NCBI GenBank assembly: GCA_009602735.1
Contig: WELA01013861.1
Coordinates: forward strand, 175,425 to 239,424
Length of the DNA: 64,000 bases
Direction of reading: 5' to 3'
From: Mesotaenium endlicherianum
Taxonomy: Eukaryota; Streptophyta; Zygnematophyceae; Zygnematales; Mesotaeniaceae
Part shown: positions 24,793-37,405 of the stretch, piece after piece
How the letters are laid out: each line of letters begins with the position of its first letter
How positions within the stretch are numbered: position 1 is the stretch's first letter
The notes under the pieces: generated by a model
What the model saw: only the letters and a program-made list of their open reading frames with translations
Database searches by the model: none
What the model was told of the DNA's origin: nothing
Made by a program: the position numbers and the translations under genes

Positions 24793-26664
24793 ATTCGATG
24801 TACTCCGGTGGGCACAATCCTTTGCTTTTGTACGTCCTGATGAAATGAAGAGGGGGTCAGAGATGCAGGACGGTGTAGACTGAGATTCTGACTACCACAA
24901 GACGAGTTATAACGCTTCAAGAGCAACAATTACCCCCCCAGAATTGTCAGCCTTTCCCGATAAATAGCCGAAGAAAGTATCTAATTTGAAATGTCCCACG
25001 GGTTTCAACGGCAACAAGGCTCGAGCTTGGGGAACCAGTAAAAAGATGTCTCTCTATGAAATGTAGCCTTCAGGTAGCAGCAGTTCGTAACCACAATCGA
25101 CCAATCTACATAAGTCGATGACAGTCAGTGCTCAGCGTGTTATTTGATCGTGACATGCACTAATATAGCAGCTCACACTCTTGTTGCGATACTCCTAAAT
25201 ATTAGATGAACGCACGCGAAGCTTTGCATGGTCTTGAAACCACTTGAAACCTGCTTGAAACCACTGGAAACGAACGCAACATGCAGAGTCAGCCCATCTT
25301 CCATGAAAGACGCAAATTGATGCGGAGAGATGCCCATAAGGCGTGGCAGCATGACACAATGCCCACGCGGCAGGACCTCATTGACGACCTTGAATCACCT
25401 TGAACCGCCTTGAACCAGCGTTGAACCACCTTGCTTCAACTGCCTCGAATGGCCTTAAACCACCTTGTACTCCCTTGTATATATAAGTATTAATAAAATG
25501 ATATAAAATAATCCCCGCCCAAATACACCCCCCAACCGAAGCTTGTCCGAACCAGCCCGCACCATGCAAGCCAATTTTTGATTAAATCGAACTCAAATAC
25601 AAACTGACCCGACTACAGTGAAGTTGCCGGCGGCGGGAAGAGGTCATCCGTACATGCCATAGCCTTCCAGATTCCACAGAGGTGCACAAAGCACACAATG
25701 TAGTGGTTGGACTGTATATGTTCGTAATTGCTAGCAGTAGCTATATACGTTTAGAAAATGATACGGGCGCCGGGCAATAGTATAAATTTGGGCAATCGTA
25801 AGCGCATCCATGTACGGCAAAACTGCTGTAAAATGACCATCGCTGGCTTGAACTGTGTCGGTCCTGAATGGATCGGGCAACTTACCCCGGGCACCCCGGG
25901 GCCATCCGCTGCCAACGCGCGAATCACATTTTTGCGTATGAACCATCGGTGCGCATGTCGGGCCAATCAGATTTACCCCCTCACACGAGGCATTTCCGAC
26001 TTCGGCGACCCCGGCACGCGACACACGAGTGCTAGCTGGCACGGACGGGGGAAGTCTCTAGTTCCTATTGGTTCCTATACGCTGCTCTACTGCACTACTG
26101 TGCTCAATTGACCACATTGGACAGGTCATACGTTTTCACATCAAGCACTGCCAACGAGCTGCCAATGAGTGCCAAGCATGGAAAATGCTTTTGAAGGGGG
26201 TCAAGCAGAGTCAAAGGCTATACCGAGGTACCACGATTACCTCATCATTCCTGCGATCCTTAAACTGCGCGTCCGTTTCGGCACTACAATTGTACGATCA
26301 TGGCCTTTAGCGGCATAGTCACGAATATGTGCGAACTGAAAAAAAACCGCTCCAGGGTTAGTGCGTCTCCTACCGCCTCTAACAATGTCCTTATGCGAGG
26401 AGATGGGGTGCTGAATCTCACTTCGCCATCCCGCGGTCACCGAATCTGCGGAACGTTCTCACAGTTCTCACAAGCTACTCGAAACAACTCACAGTCGATG
26501 CGGGTCAACAATATATCAGAGCGACCGCAGCAACCCGCAGCCTCAGGAGTGTCAGAAAGCTTAGGTTCAAATTCTACACACCGTCAATAGTTGCCTCACC
26601 AATCTTCACTTGGTAGCAGCTTTACTACGAAAAGTTGTGGTGTTACCTGTGTGATCTACAAGCC
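24793..26664. other. Intergenic region between two divergent genes
   Basis: No convincing gene. It contains degenerate short repeats built on CTTGAAACCAC/CTTGAACC (about 25228-25275 and 25385-25470). Promoters of the kinase gene (minus) and B12D (plus) must lie in it, but no specific element was identified. Confidence 0.5.
25385..25475. repeat. Degenerate short tandem repeat (CCTTGAACCR-like)
   Basis: At least six imperfect 10-14-bp units of the form ACCTTGAA(C/T)CNC. A smaller cluster of TTGAAACCACT units lies about 130 bp upstream. Confidence 0.6.
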
Positions 26665-27639
26665 ATGGCGTCGTCTGCCTTCGCAAAGCGATGGGTCAAA
26701 CCCGAGGTAAGCCCGATTTTCAGAAGTAAAGGTCGTTTGCTCCGCTCAATAATGAATGCGTCAGTGGCTGATGTAGCTCCTCTCGGCTCCCCCTTGCAAG
26801 ACATCGAGCAAGTTGGTGAATGTGCCTGTGTTTTAATGCTTTTCCTCGCAGATCTATCCTCTCATGGCTCCAATCGCGTTCGCTGTCGGACTCTGTGGAT
26901 TTTGTCTCGTGAGGAAGGTTACTGGAGACCCCGGCATAACGTGAGATTTTCTTTTATACCTGTTCCCTTTTTATACAAGCCAAAGAATTCGCGATGTTGC
27001 GAGTGCACAAGTGTCACTAGTTTCCTCCAGATAATCATGGAATTGTTTTACACAATTATTTCTGCCTGCCGGGATATGGGCTCAACCATGTCTCCTGACG
27101 CTTTGAAGCTTAACCCTAGAGCATGCCTACTAGTCTCACTTGTCACCATAAGAGCTCCTCGCCTTAGTGAGTAGTCAATGACAATGTAGTTACCTGCTGG
27201 GGCCTACCTTACATGCACGGGATGCTTAAACTTGTACAGCACTAGAACATGAGCATGGCCGTATTCTTCTCTTATCCCTCGGACTACTGGCACAACCTTG
27301 CTCACTTTTATTGGGAGGAGAGAGGGACGAGGCTGCAGTTCAAGCCTCAAGCGGCAGCTACTGCTTTTCACTGCCTCTGGTAGTAAATGTACTGGGAGTG
27401 TTCAGAGGAGACTTATCTTCTCTTAAGAGTACTGAAAGCCAGTCATCTCACCTGAACCATCATTTGTTTATTACGCCTGCTGCAGCTTTAGCAAGGAGAA
27501 AAGGAGCGATGGTTTGGCAGACGACTTAAAGTCAGGGACAGCCTACAAGATGAACTGGCTACGTAAATATGTGAAGGAAAGCAAACCGGAGATCATGCCC
27601 GGCATCAACAGATATTTTGCTGGTGTGAGGGAGGCGTGA
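26665..27639 (+). CDS. B12D: B12D / NADH-ubiquinone reductase MLRQ-like protein, 3 exons
   Basis: Small mitochondrial inner-membrane protein of the B12D family (Pfam B12D), related to the MLRQ subunit. Plant members are linked to seed development, senescence and flooding tolerance; the exact biochemical role is unsettled. Exons 26665-26706, 26852-26940 and 27486-27639 join in phase with GT-AG introns to give 94 residues, the usual size. Seen: MASSAFAKRWVKPE at the start, a hydrophobic membrane span (YPLMAPIAFAVGLCGFCLV, ~16-34), KVTGDP after it, and the conserved C-terminal block LRKYVKESKPEIMPGINRYF. The short N-terminus, lacking an obvious cleaved presequence, is typical. The next gene (SAC, minus) ends 928 bp downstream, so the two are convergent. 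Confidence 0.93.
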
Positions 27640-28566
27640 GGCAGTAATATAGTTTGCTGTTAAGAGATATCATTGCTTCTAGCGGAGGGGCTACAATGCA
27701 CAATGTCGTCAAAGCCAGCTTGCCTATTTTTGATATTTCTTCAGTGAAGGACCTCCACAGACTGTATAGGATAGCATCATTAAAATCTGTGGACGGATGG
27801 AACTCCATTAAAAGTTTCTCTTCCAGATTAAGGAAAGGTAATGTTATAGAATAATTTTTCGGGTAACCATAATGGGCCCAACATTATGTCCGCTTCTCCC
27901 TCTTATCAACATATTAGTGAAAGTACCTCCTCTGGAGTAACTGTTTTAAGAATCTTCATTCTGTCGGGCCAAAGTGGATCTTGTGCCACATGTTCCCACA
28001 TTAATCTCTCAACAAACTTTTACATTGGAGACGTTAAACTGGCTAACCTTCCTGTCCCCTTGTGACAGTAGGCTAATATCTGATGCTTCAAAATGGTTGG
28101 ATGGTGTATATTGTAGACGAATAATAATACCTGCTCTGAGTTGTTGCGCAGTGTATATAATTAACTTTGAGGGATTATGTGTTAGTGTGAGGTCACTTTT
28201 GGGTGACAGTAGGATAGGACTCGACTCAGAATGTCACTTTCATACAGATAATGACGTGGCACGGTATGGGTACCCAGCTTCGGTGGGAGGTAATCTAAGC
28301 CAGAGGACATGCCTCAGCGAAACCTAAAATAATTGAAAGGATGATTGAGCAACACTGCGTTATGTACAACGGGAGCTGATTTCAGATCCATTTGAAGCTG
28401 TTCCTCCAAGCCAGCCATGAGCAGCCTCTGAAGTGCCAAACGGCTCCTGGAGGATGTGTGTGGCTTATTTCTCTAATGCAGCCACCAGGCCTCAGGATGC
28501 CTCGACTTCTCTCACTGCATGCATGCCTTGCTAGAAGCATTAGCTTGCCCAGTTCTGACTGTTGCT
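27640..28566. other. Intergenic region between convergent genes
   Basis: No coding signal. AT-moderate sequence that probably holds the 3' ends of B12D and the SAC gene. Confidence 0.5.
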
Positions 28567-31500
28567 CTACATCATGATGCTGAAGTCCTTGGCAACCTCG
28601 TCCACCTCGGACATGGCAGCCTCCATGGCCAAGATGGTGGCGTCATCGCTGCCGACTTGCATGAAGTCCATCACTTGATCGATGCTGTCCACGCTCTCCA
28701 GGTTCACATCGATGGCATCGATTGAAGGACCCTGCACCAAAGGAATATATTTATACACAACTGTATTCACAATTGCATATAAGGTATTCTGGGCCACACT
28801 GGCGCTGGGATGAAACAGCCTGGCAGATGAGCACACACAGAGTGCTCAGAGAGACGGACTGAATGGGTGCCTTCAAAGTTACTCGCATGGGGTCCAGTTG
28901 ACCAATCAGATGCACACCCTCAGGGAGCAGGCAAAGCCACAGCACAGTACAAACGCAAAAGCTTGTGGGACAAGCCTTCAGACCATTAGCATTGTGAGCA
29001 ACAACGGCTGCTGAGACTGCATCAGAAGAGCACACCTGGCACCAGACCGAGTAGGACAAGTTGGCCTCGCTGTCTTCATTGGTGCCTGGCAGGAGGCTGG
29101 TACCGTACCACCTGTCACTCTCTGCCGATGCTCTGCTCAAGAACCTGTCAGCCATCACACCATCAAGCTGCTGGTGAGAGGGCAAGGAGATGAGCAACAG
29201 CGCCGCAGGGCAGGAAGAGGGAGTACGGGGACAACTTACTGGCACCAAGCACAACCGACAGAGAATATTTTTTATAACATGCCCCGCTCAAGGACAGTTG
29301 GCGTGTCACACAGATCATGCACCAACACCTTCCCACGAAAGCAAAGAGGAAGGTGGCAAAAAAAGGGAGAGAGGTAAGAGGCCGCGGAGCGTTGTGGCAT
29401 GCGTCTGAGGATGAGGACAACGAATTTGAGGGTGCTTGGCGAGAGTACAGCCAAGACACAGGGAGGGGCGTCTCCTCGGAGATGAACACAACAAGCATAT
29501 AGCCAGCGCCAGAATCTCCCGACCTCTCGTAGAGCTCCTCATCGGACAGGGCAGCGGGCGCGGCAGTGGCGGCGCGCGGCATGCTGTGCAAGGTGCGCAG
29601 CTTGGACGTGTGAGGGGTGTCCGGCATGGAGTCGCTGGCTGCCGCAGTTCCGGCAGGCTCCTCCACCTTGCGCTGCCCAAAGAGCCAGTTGGGGCTCTGC
29701 ATCTGGACCTCCCTGCATTTGCCATGCGGCAGCCACAAGGGTGGGGAAGGGCCGGCAGGAAGAGAAAGGCCAGCAGAAAGGCCAGCAGGAGCCGCGTGTC
29801 AGTAGGGCTAGATGCGTGTGGCAGGGGCCAGCTGGTACTATGCGTGCAGGCCTGCAGCACAACTGCAATTCACCAACCGACTTACGATTGTCCACGGATG
29901 TCAAAAGCGCACATACGTCGCTGTGGGGGAGAGAAGGAGAGACGTGAAGACAAACTCACACCACATGCACGTGCATGCGCGGGCGCGTGCACACACACAC
30001 ACACAGAGACACACACACAACAGGAACAACGGTGATTCACTACACGAGCAGCACCTGCCCCCAGGGAGTGGGGACTTCAAGGCAGCATGGGCCGTCTTCA
30101 CACTCTTAATTCAAGCCGATTGCCAAGCGCCTCTGTGCCGGGGACCCATGTACGTCTTTCTCTAGCAGACGTATTATACGGAGTTCTCAACTGGCCGCAC
30201 TGACGTGTTCAGAAGCATCCTCTTCGTCTAGGAGCATATTGGTTCTTTGCGCATTCAGGGCTCAAGGACTCCATGCCTGCCTCCCTGCCTGGCAGGTGGC
30301 AGCACACGGGAAGGGAGAGGGGGGAGCGGCAACTGACGCAGCGTCGGGCGCAGTCCGGGTGGCATTGGCGGGCGTGCCAATGCGCGGCTTGCCCTCCAGC
30401 TCGTCGTAGATGCGCACGCTCTTCAGCGCGCCGCAAGTGGAGTTGGTCAGCTTCTCAAACGACGTCAGCTTCAGCCGGCTGCCCCCACGCATCGCCGCCA
30501 GCCCCGGGCAAGCAATGGCCGCCAGGTGGGACTTCACCACAGGCTCGGCGGAGGCACGACCGGTGTCTTGGCTGCGGAGAACACACATGGCAGCACGGTA
30601 AGATGCAGGCATGAGTCAGCCTTTTGCCTGCTCGTCTCCGCCATCTGCTTGCTGCTGCTGCAATCACAGCAACCTTGCCACTCAGACCTCCATCACGTGC
30701 ATCACTCCTGCGCAGGGTCTTGTACCCACCACCGGGGCGGGGTGGGGTAGCGGGGGAGACAGCAGAGGGACAGGACATTGGTGCCAGAGAACTCAGCAGA
30801 CGAAGATGGCCCAAACTTGATCACGAGAAAGATGAGCAGCCGCCATCTGGCAACGTTTCTGCGGCCGCGGTGTCACCGACCCACACCCTGACGGCCGGAA
30901 TCGCTTTAGCAATAAGCAAGCAAGCAAGCAAGGAAGGAGGAGGCAGCTGGGAGGAGATATGTACCGAGGGTCGAGGCGGGGGGAGAAGTCGGGGCTGCCG
31001 GAGCCCGTGACGTGCAGGTAGTAGTCGGAGTCCAGCTCCCACAGCGCCGGCCGCCCCAGCTTCGGCTGGAAGTGCCCCAGGAACCTGCCCGCACGCGCCC
31101 CCCACACCCCATGCCGGCCCAAGGCAGCAGAGACACACGCTCGACTCGGCAGTCAGCAAGCGGCCGGCCAAGCTGCGACTTGTGCCCGTCGCCATTGGCT
31201 AGCCTGCCTGCAATCTGCTGAAACACGTGTCGATCGCGCCTGAGCTCCAGCACAGAGCACCCTGCTGCTCAAAAAGAGCTGGACCCCCCCCCTCCCCCCC
31301 CCCCCATTCGCAACCAAGTCACTCTTCTTCCCTCACAAACTGTTACTGTCACTGATGCGAGGAGCCAAGAGTACGACCTCATGTCGCTCTTGCACTCTCC
31401 CTTACCTTCACTGGGAGGTGAACACAGAGGGGGCAGACCTGCCGGAGACTGGCACAGAGAATGATGCCACAGGCGACAGGGCAACACAAATAAGGGGAAC

Positions 31501-33853
31501 GGGAGGGGAAGGGAGAGAGCGTCACAGGTTGATGGCGTCCTGCTTCTCCGCGTCGGTGTAGGCGTTGCTGTAGTAGCGCCGGATGGACTTGAGGAACTCG
31601 CGCGACTGCGTCGTTGCCTTCCATTTGCCCTGCCGGTCCGGGAACACCTGCTCGCTTGCTTGCAACCCCCATCCCACCCCCCCGGAGTAAATTACAGATA
31701 GGTGTTGAGGCAGCGTACCACTGCACAGCAGGGCCTTCTCTTGCGCCCGCCACACGCCCCCCCTCCTTGCGGAACATACACTAAGAGACAAGGACGTGGA
31801 CTAATCCGAGCTGGAGATCGCACCTGGAGCGAACGGAATTTTGGAATCCCCGGCACAACCCACAAGGTAAGCAAAGCCCTCGCATGCGCTTCTGGCCAAG
31901 TCTCGGCCGACAACGAAGGGTAGGGCGATAATACCCGGCAAAGAGGTGCAGGGCAGGGTGGAGTTGGGCGGGCCAAGACCGGGGCGGGTGAGCATGAGAA
32001 TAAGGGGGCTCACCGTGTTGTGGGCGGCCGAGCCGCCGTACTGGAGCGCCAGCACGTCGCCCATGGTCTGGTACAGGTCCATGAGCGCGGCGGCCACGCT
32101 CTTGTCGGGGTGCAGCTTGGGCTGGTCCATGAAGCCCAGCGCGTGCAGCTGGTGCGCCAGCGCCTCCAGCCCGTACGCGTACTGCGCCACGTTGGTGCGG
32201 TCCAGGCAGTCGATGCAGTTGGTGCGCACCACGCCGCACTGCAGCCGCGGCGCGCGCCTGCCGGCCTCCTCCTCCTCCTCCTCCTCGCCCCCCTGCCGCT
32301 GCTGCTGCTGCACCTCCTCTCACCCGTCCCCACAGCCAGACATGTGGGCCAAGTGAGATGGTACGGCAAAGGGCTTGCCCACGCACACGTGCGTACGCGT
32401 GCATGTGTGTGTATGTGAGGCAGGACGAAGGGAGAGAGCGACCTCCTCATTCTGTCTGCTGCCAGCGCTCCTGTCGGCGGCCGGTTGGCTGGCACTCGGC
32501 AGCTTGTCGAGCGCAAACTCGTGGTGCCCACTGGCGCTCCGAAACTCCGCCGCCTGCTCGCGCTCGAGCTCCCTGGCGCTCAGCTCGAGCTCGCCCCACG
32601 GTGCGGCGGACGCGGGCGGCGCCAGGTCCTTGATGGGCGAGCTGCGGCCGAAATCGAGGCTGGAGCTGGGCGCCAGGAAGTCTCTGGACGGCGATGGCAT
32701 GGCCAGCATGCTCTCTCTGCCCACCCAGAGATGGACCCCTCAACTCATCATCCCTGCTTGCCCACAGTAGCTGCACTCTTCTTCAAGACGCACTCCCTCA
32801 CCTGTCAGCAGCACCACGTGGGCCGAGAGAGAGTACTCCAATGCATTGCGGCCACGTCTCACCGCTCGAGAAATACCAGCTGTCGGCTGTCTGCGCGCAG
32901 ACGCGCCATGCTCCCCCTCATTCCAGAGAGGGGCACCGCTGCCTGCACCGACACACAGACGCCAGGCTGGCCGCCCCAGCACAACGCTGCAAGCAAGCAC
33001 AGCAGGGAGGTGGAGATGCTTCCCGGCATGAGTGCGAGGTGGGGGAGTACCCGGCAGAGGAGCCGTGGCGGACGTGGGTCATGCCGGCCGCGGCCTTGGG
33101 GTGCTTGGGCACGGGCGGCTTCCCGCTGTAGTAGAGGCCCGTGAGCTCCAGGCACTCGCGCGCCACGTTGCCCAGCACTGCCAGCACGTTGGCCGACTTG
33201 CTGCCGCCCGCCCACACAAAAGCGCGCGACTGGACCGTGAGGTCTGGCGTCTGTGCGGCGTGCGTGGACAGGTAGGAGCAAGAAGATGCGTGCGGGGGCT
33301 GGCGGGGGTGCGCACGCGGGATGCAGGAGCTCGAGGAGCTCGAGCCGCTGGCCCATTGCTTGTCCTCCATGTGGAGGCCCGGCAGTGCAAGACAGCAGTC
33401 GCGTATGTATCTCACTTGCATGGTCAGAGGGCCATAACTGCCGCAGCCCGCTGTCGGGAGTAACTGGGGTCCAAGGAGGGCTGCCAGGTGGCAAGGAGGC
33501 CCTCCAGCCAAGGAGGAGGCTTTTGTGGGCTGTGAGAGCGTGAGTGGATGCTCGTGTGTGGAAGACGTGAAAGTCAACTGGCAGGCAATGCACAGCCCGG
33601 CCCTCAGGAGCAGTCTGTAAGGGAGGGCACCTCTTGGCAAACTTGTGGAAGTCCCAGTGGATGAACTTGAGGCGGCTGTCTTCCGGCAGGATCTGGTTGA
33701 GGTACTGCGCCGCCATGGCAAACTCGCGCCGCAGGATCATCTCGCGCGGCCTCTTCTCAAATGTCTGCCACCGACACAGCCCCGCATGCAGACACATCCC
33801 GCCCACCCACCCACCCGCACACACATACAGACGCACGCACACACGCACACAAA

Positions 33854-33901
<48 letters not shown>

Positions 33902-34531
33902 AAATTGGGTTGCGCACAAGAACGTTTTGTACAAGGCTTGCTTGCGACACAGGCAGACACGCATACGCATGGGAAAGACACAAAGTGAAGCAAATACTAA
34001 AGCATATGTTTGTTCTCTGCAGATGAGGCTTCAACACAGTGAAAGCTGCTACTCCTTCCTGGTGTGCGCCTGCTTGCACTGCCTGGAAGTTTCCGTGTGC
34101 TTTTGTTCAATCACTCGCAGCAAGAGCAACGCACGGGGCATATTGACAATTGACCTTGGCAGGACCTGGCACACCATCTCCCGCAAGTGGATTTTCCCGG
34201 CTTCTAAAAGCGTTCAACACTGTAGCACTGGCAAAAGGAGTGATTAGCAGCAGCAGCAGCAGCAGCAGCAGCGGCGGGGAGAGAGAGATGAAAAGAAAAA
34301 GGGGGAGACGGGTGAGCGGCAGGAAGGCAACAGCCAAGCGTGCATACGCGTGACATCTCACCCTCGTAGAGCAATCGCGGCACGGAACTCTTCGTGGCAT
34401 GCATGCAAGCCAGCCCACATGCCCCAGACGAGTGCAGCACCCCCCGGCCATGTATTGGAGCAGGCAGACGGCAGAGATGGAATGACGGGAGCATGTGAAG
34501 AATGGGGCAACTCCAAGCACGCGCGTGCGTA

Positions 34532-34569
<38 letters not shown>

Positions 34570-37365
34570 CGCGCGTATGTGTGTACCTTGATGAGGTTGA
34601 GGATGATGATGGGACTGCCGTAGCGCGCCTCGAGGTCGTCAAAGTGCAGCTTGGTGGCCGTGTACATGGGGTCGTACCGCTGCACTGCCACCCGCCCTCG
34701 CTCTGTCACACATCAGTGCTTGCCTGTGCATACATGCGCGTATAGTTGTGGCTGGGTGGGGTGTGCATAGGAGTAACCAGAGGAAGGAAGAGATGAGAGA
34801 GGAGGGAGCGGAGGGGAGAAGGTGTTTCTGTGGGCATGCGCGACGGTGCGCTGGGAGAGGAAGGGGAGCAAGAGGAAAGGAGGATTGTGTGTGGGGCGGC
34901 TCAGGCTCAGTCTTTTTTCACCAAGGGGTCGGCCTCGGGCAACGATGCAGGAGGCAACCTGCCGGACGACCAAGGGTACCCGTCCTCTTCATAAGTTCTG
35001 CTTGCCAGAAGCCCCACAAGCCGAGTCCACCACGCGCATGCAGGCGTCTTGTTAAGCACCACACACAAAGCAGACGTAGCCCTTCCTTCCTTCCCCCTCG
35101 CTCTCTCCCCCTCTCTACCTGTGTGCACGCGGAGGCTGGAGGCTGGAGGGTCTCACAGAGGATGTCGGGCTTGGGGCTGAGGCGGGAGGCCTCCTGCGAC
35201 CAGAAGAGGGGGATGGAGCCGCGCATCTGCACCACCGACGTCATCTGCCCCAGCGCGCCGCCGCCGCCCGCGTTGGCGTCCTCGTCCAGCACGATCTGCT
35301 CCGTCTCCACGTCGTTGGCCACCCTGCCCTTGTCATTCACGCCACGCTTCAGGTACCTGCACCCGCCAGCAAGACGGCCGGCTAAGGGGGTGTTAAAAAT
35401 CCCAAGGGGCACGTGCAGTGCTGCTGCCGGCTGACGGGCGAGCAGCATTGGGCTTCGCTTTTTGGTCCAGCCCAGCCCGCCCACACTGCCGGCGGCTACT
35501 CAAATCATTCAGATGATTCAAGTGGTGCAAATCCACAAGCAAGAGCAGCGAATGATGCGCACGAGAACCCGGCGTGTGCCAGCACTCGCATAGCAGTGAG
35601 CGCGCGCGGCGACATGGCGACACTCCTACTCACTGTCTGCGCACCCGATTCTTGCGTGAAGGGGGATAGGCCCGAAAGAGCACCTGGTGCCGGCAAAGTG
35701 GCGGGAACGGCGTGCGATGAGGGTGATGATGACGACGCGGCCGAAGATGGAGAGCTTTGCCTGGCGCCCACCCGCATCATCTTACCCCGCCCAATCACAC
35801 ACCTTGTTCTCTCTTTTGTTTTGCACAGGGCAGCGAGATGGTGGACACAGCAGAAGCGGCAAGAGTGGGGAGCGATCGACCACTCGCATCTGCAGATCGT
35901 TCCACGCCCTTGCCCCAAGAGGATTTTGCAGCTAGAGTACGAGCCCCACCACAGGGGCACGTATTGACATGCCAACTCCATACCAAGGGAAGGCACGAAA
36001 CGTTGATGTCTGGCACCACACATTGGTGGCATGCTGCTCGAGTCTCCGCGTGCTCACATGCAACGCACCGGCCGCGCTGGTGGGGACTGCCGTGCAGGCT
36101 CGAACTAGCGGGATAGAGCTAGCGGCGAAGAGTAGAATTCAGACACCTTCTCAATTGCGTGTGGCCCTGACTGCAGAGTTCCTGTTGTTCCTGTTGTTTC
36201 TGCTGACAGGACTGGGCGGGGTTGAAAGGGCATAAAGGCAGCGGTGGGCAAGCCAGCAGCGCCTTCCTGGTGCAGCACCAGGTCAGCACCTCGCCAGAAA
36301 GTCAGGCTCGCGACAGCAGCTGCAAGGGGTGCATGTGCGCCTTCTCCCCAGATCCACACGCAGCTTCTGCAACCCTCTCTCGCCCCCTCCCTCCCTCCTC
36401 TTGCGCGCGAGCACACGGGCAGGAGGGCGCTCGTCCGCAGCGTTGCGCACCTGCTGGAAGGAGCCGTGGACGAGCGCGACGGTCCAGCGCGCGCTCTTGC
36501 CCAGCGCCTTGCGCACGCCCCTGGTGAGGTATGCGTTCCACACAAACATGCTCTCGTATGGGATGAAGGCGGCGGCGTCGGCGTCGTCGTGCGCACTCGT
36601 GATGTTGCGCTGCAGCGTCTGCATGATGCGGTACGTGTAGCTGAAGTAGAAGTCCTTGGTCAGGTCCATCCCCATCAGCAGCTTCTTGTATCTGCAGCAC
36701 CGACACGTGGCGCCCCAGGAGCGACCCCCAACATCCCAACCGCGACCGCATCAAACGCCCGGTCAGGCGGCACACACACCCGGCGGCTCGCAGGCTGGTC
36801 TGTCTGTTTGAGCGGGCTCCAGTTAGAAAAGAGCAGAAGAGAGCACGAGCGAGGGAAGTGCCGGCAGAACCGAGTCTGTGTGGAAGAAAGCAGGAAGGGG
36901 AGCGCAGTCGACCCACGAGATCGACACACACGCTGCCGCCTCTGCCCACAGCTCGAGCTGACACGTGGCGAGCCCGTTGGTCCAGCGCGAGTACTCTTCC
37001 TGATTCATGAGGCCGTGAGCTAATCACAAGGAACAGTATCCAGAGACGCGGCGTTGGAGTAGCTAGAGATGGGGTGAAGGAGACGTTCCAGAGATGGACA
37101 ACTCGCATCGAGGTGCGTGCAGCAGGTGCACGTGCACTCGCATATGCAGTTGACAGGCGGCCCGCGTGCACTTGCACACGTAGAGCGTGCGAAACCTTCA
37201 GCTGGGCACCTACGGGTCCGGCACGCAACAAATTGCTAATCAAACGAGCCATACATGGAGATGCAATTACCACGGAGCTTTGGGGTCCAGTCTTGCGCTC
37301 TAAGGACTTTGGGGGAGAGAGACGAGGAAGGACCCCCAGAGGAAAGGGGAAAGGGGGAGAAATAA

Positions 37366-37405
<40 letters not shown>

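Noticed and set aside
32010-33463. Several long open frames on both strands over the SAC gene
   Set aside because: GC-rich DNA lengthens chance frames; the conserved SAC frame and phase-matched splice sites explain the region.
33634-34026. Open frames rich in THTHTH or CVCVCV
   Set aside because: Microsatellite translations inside SAC intron 7.
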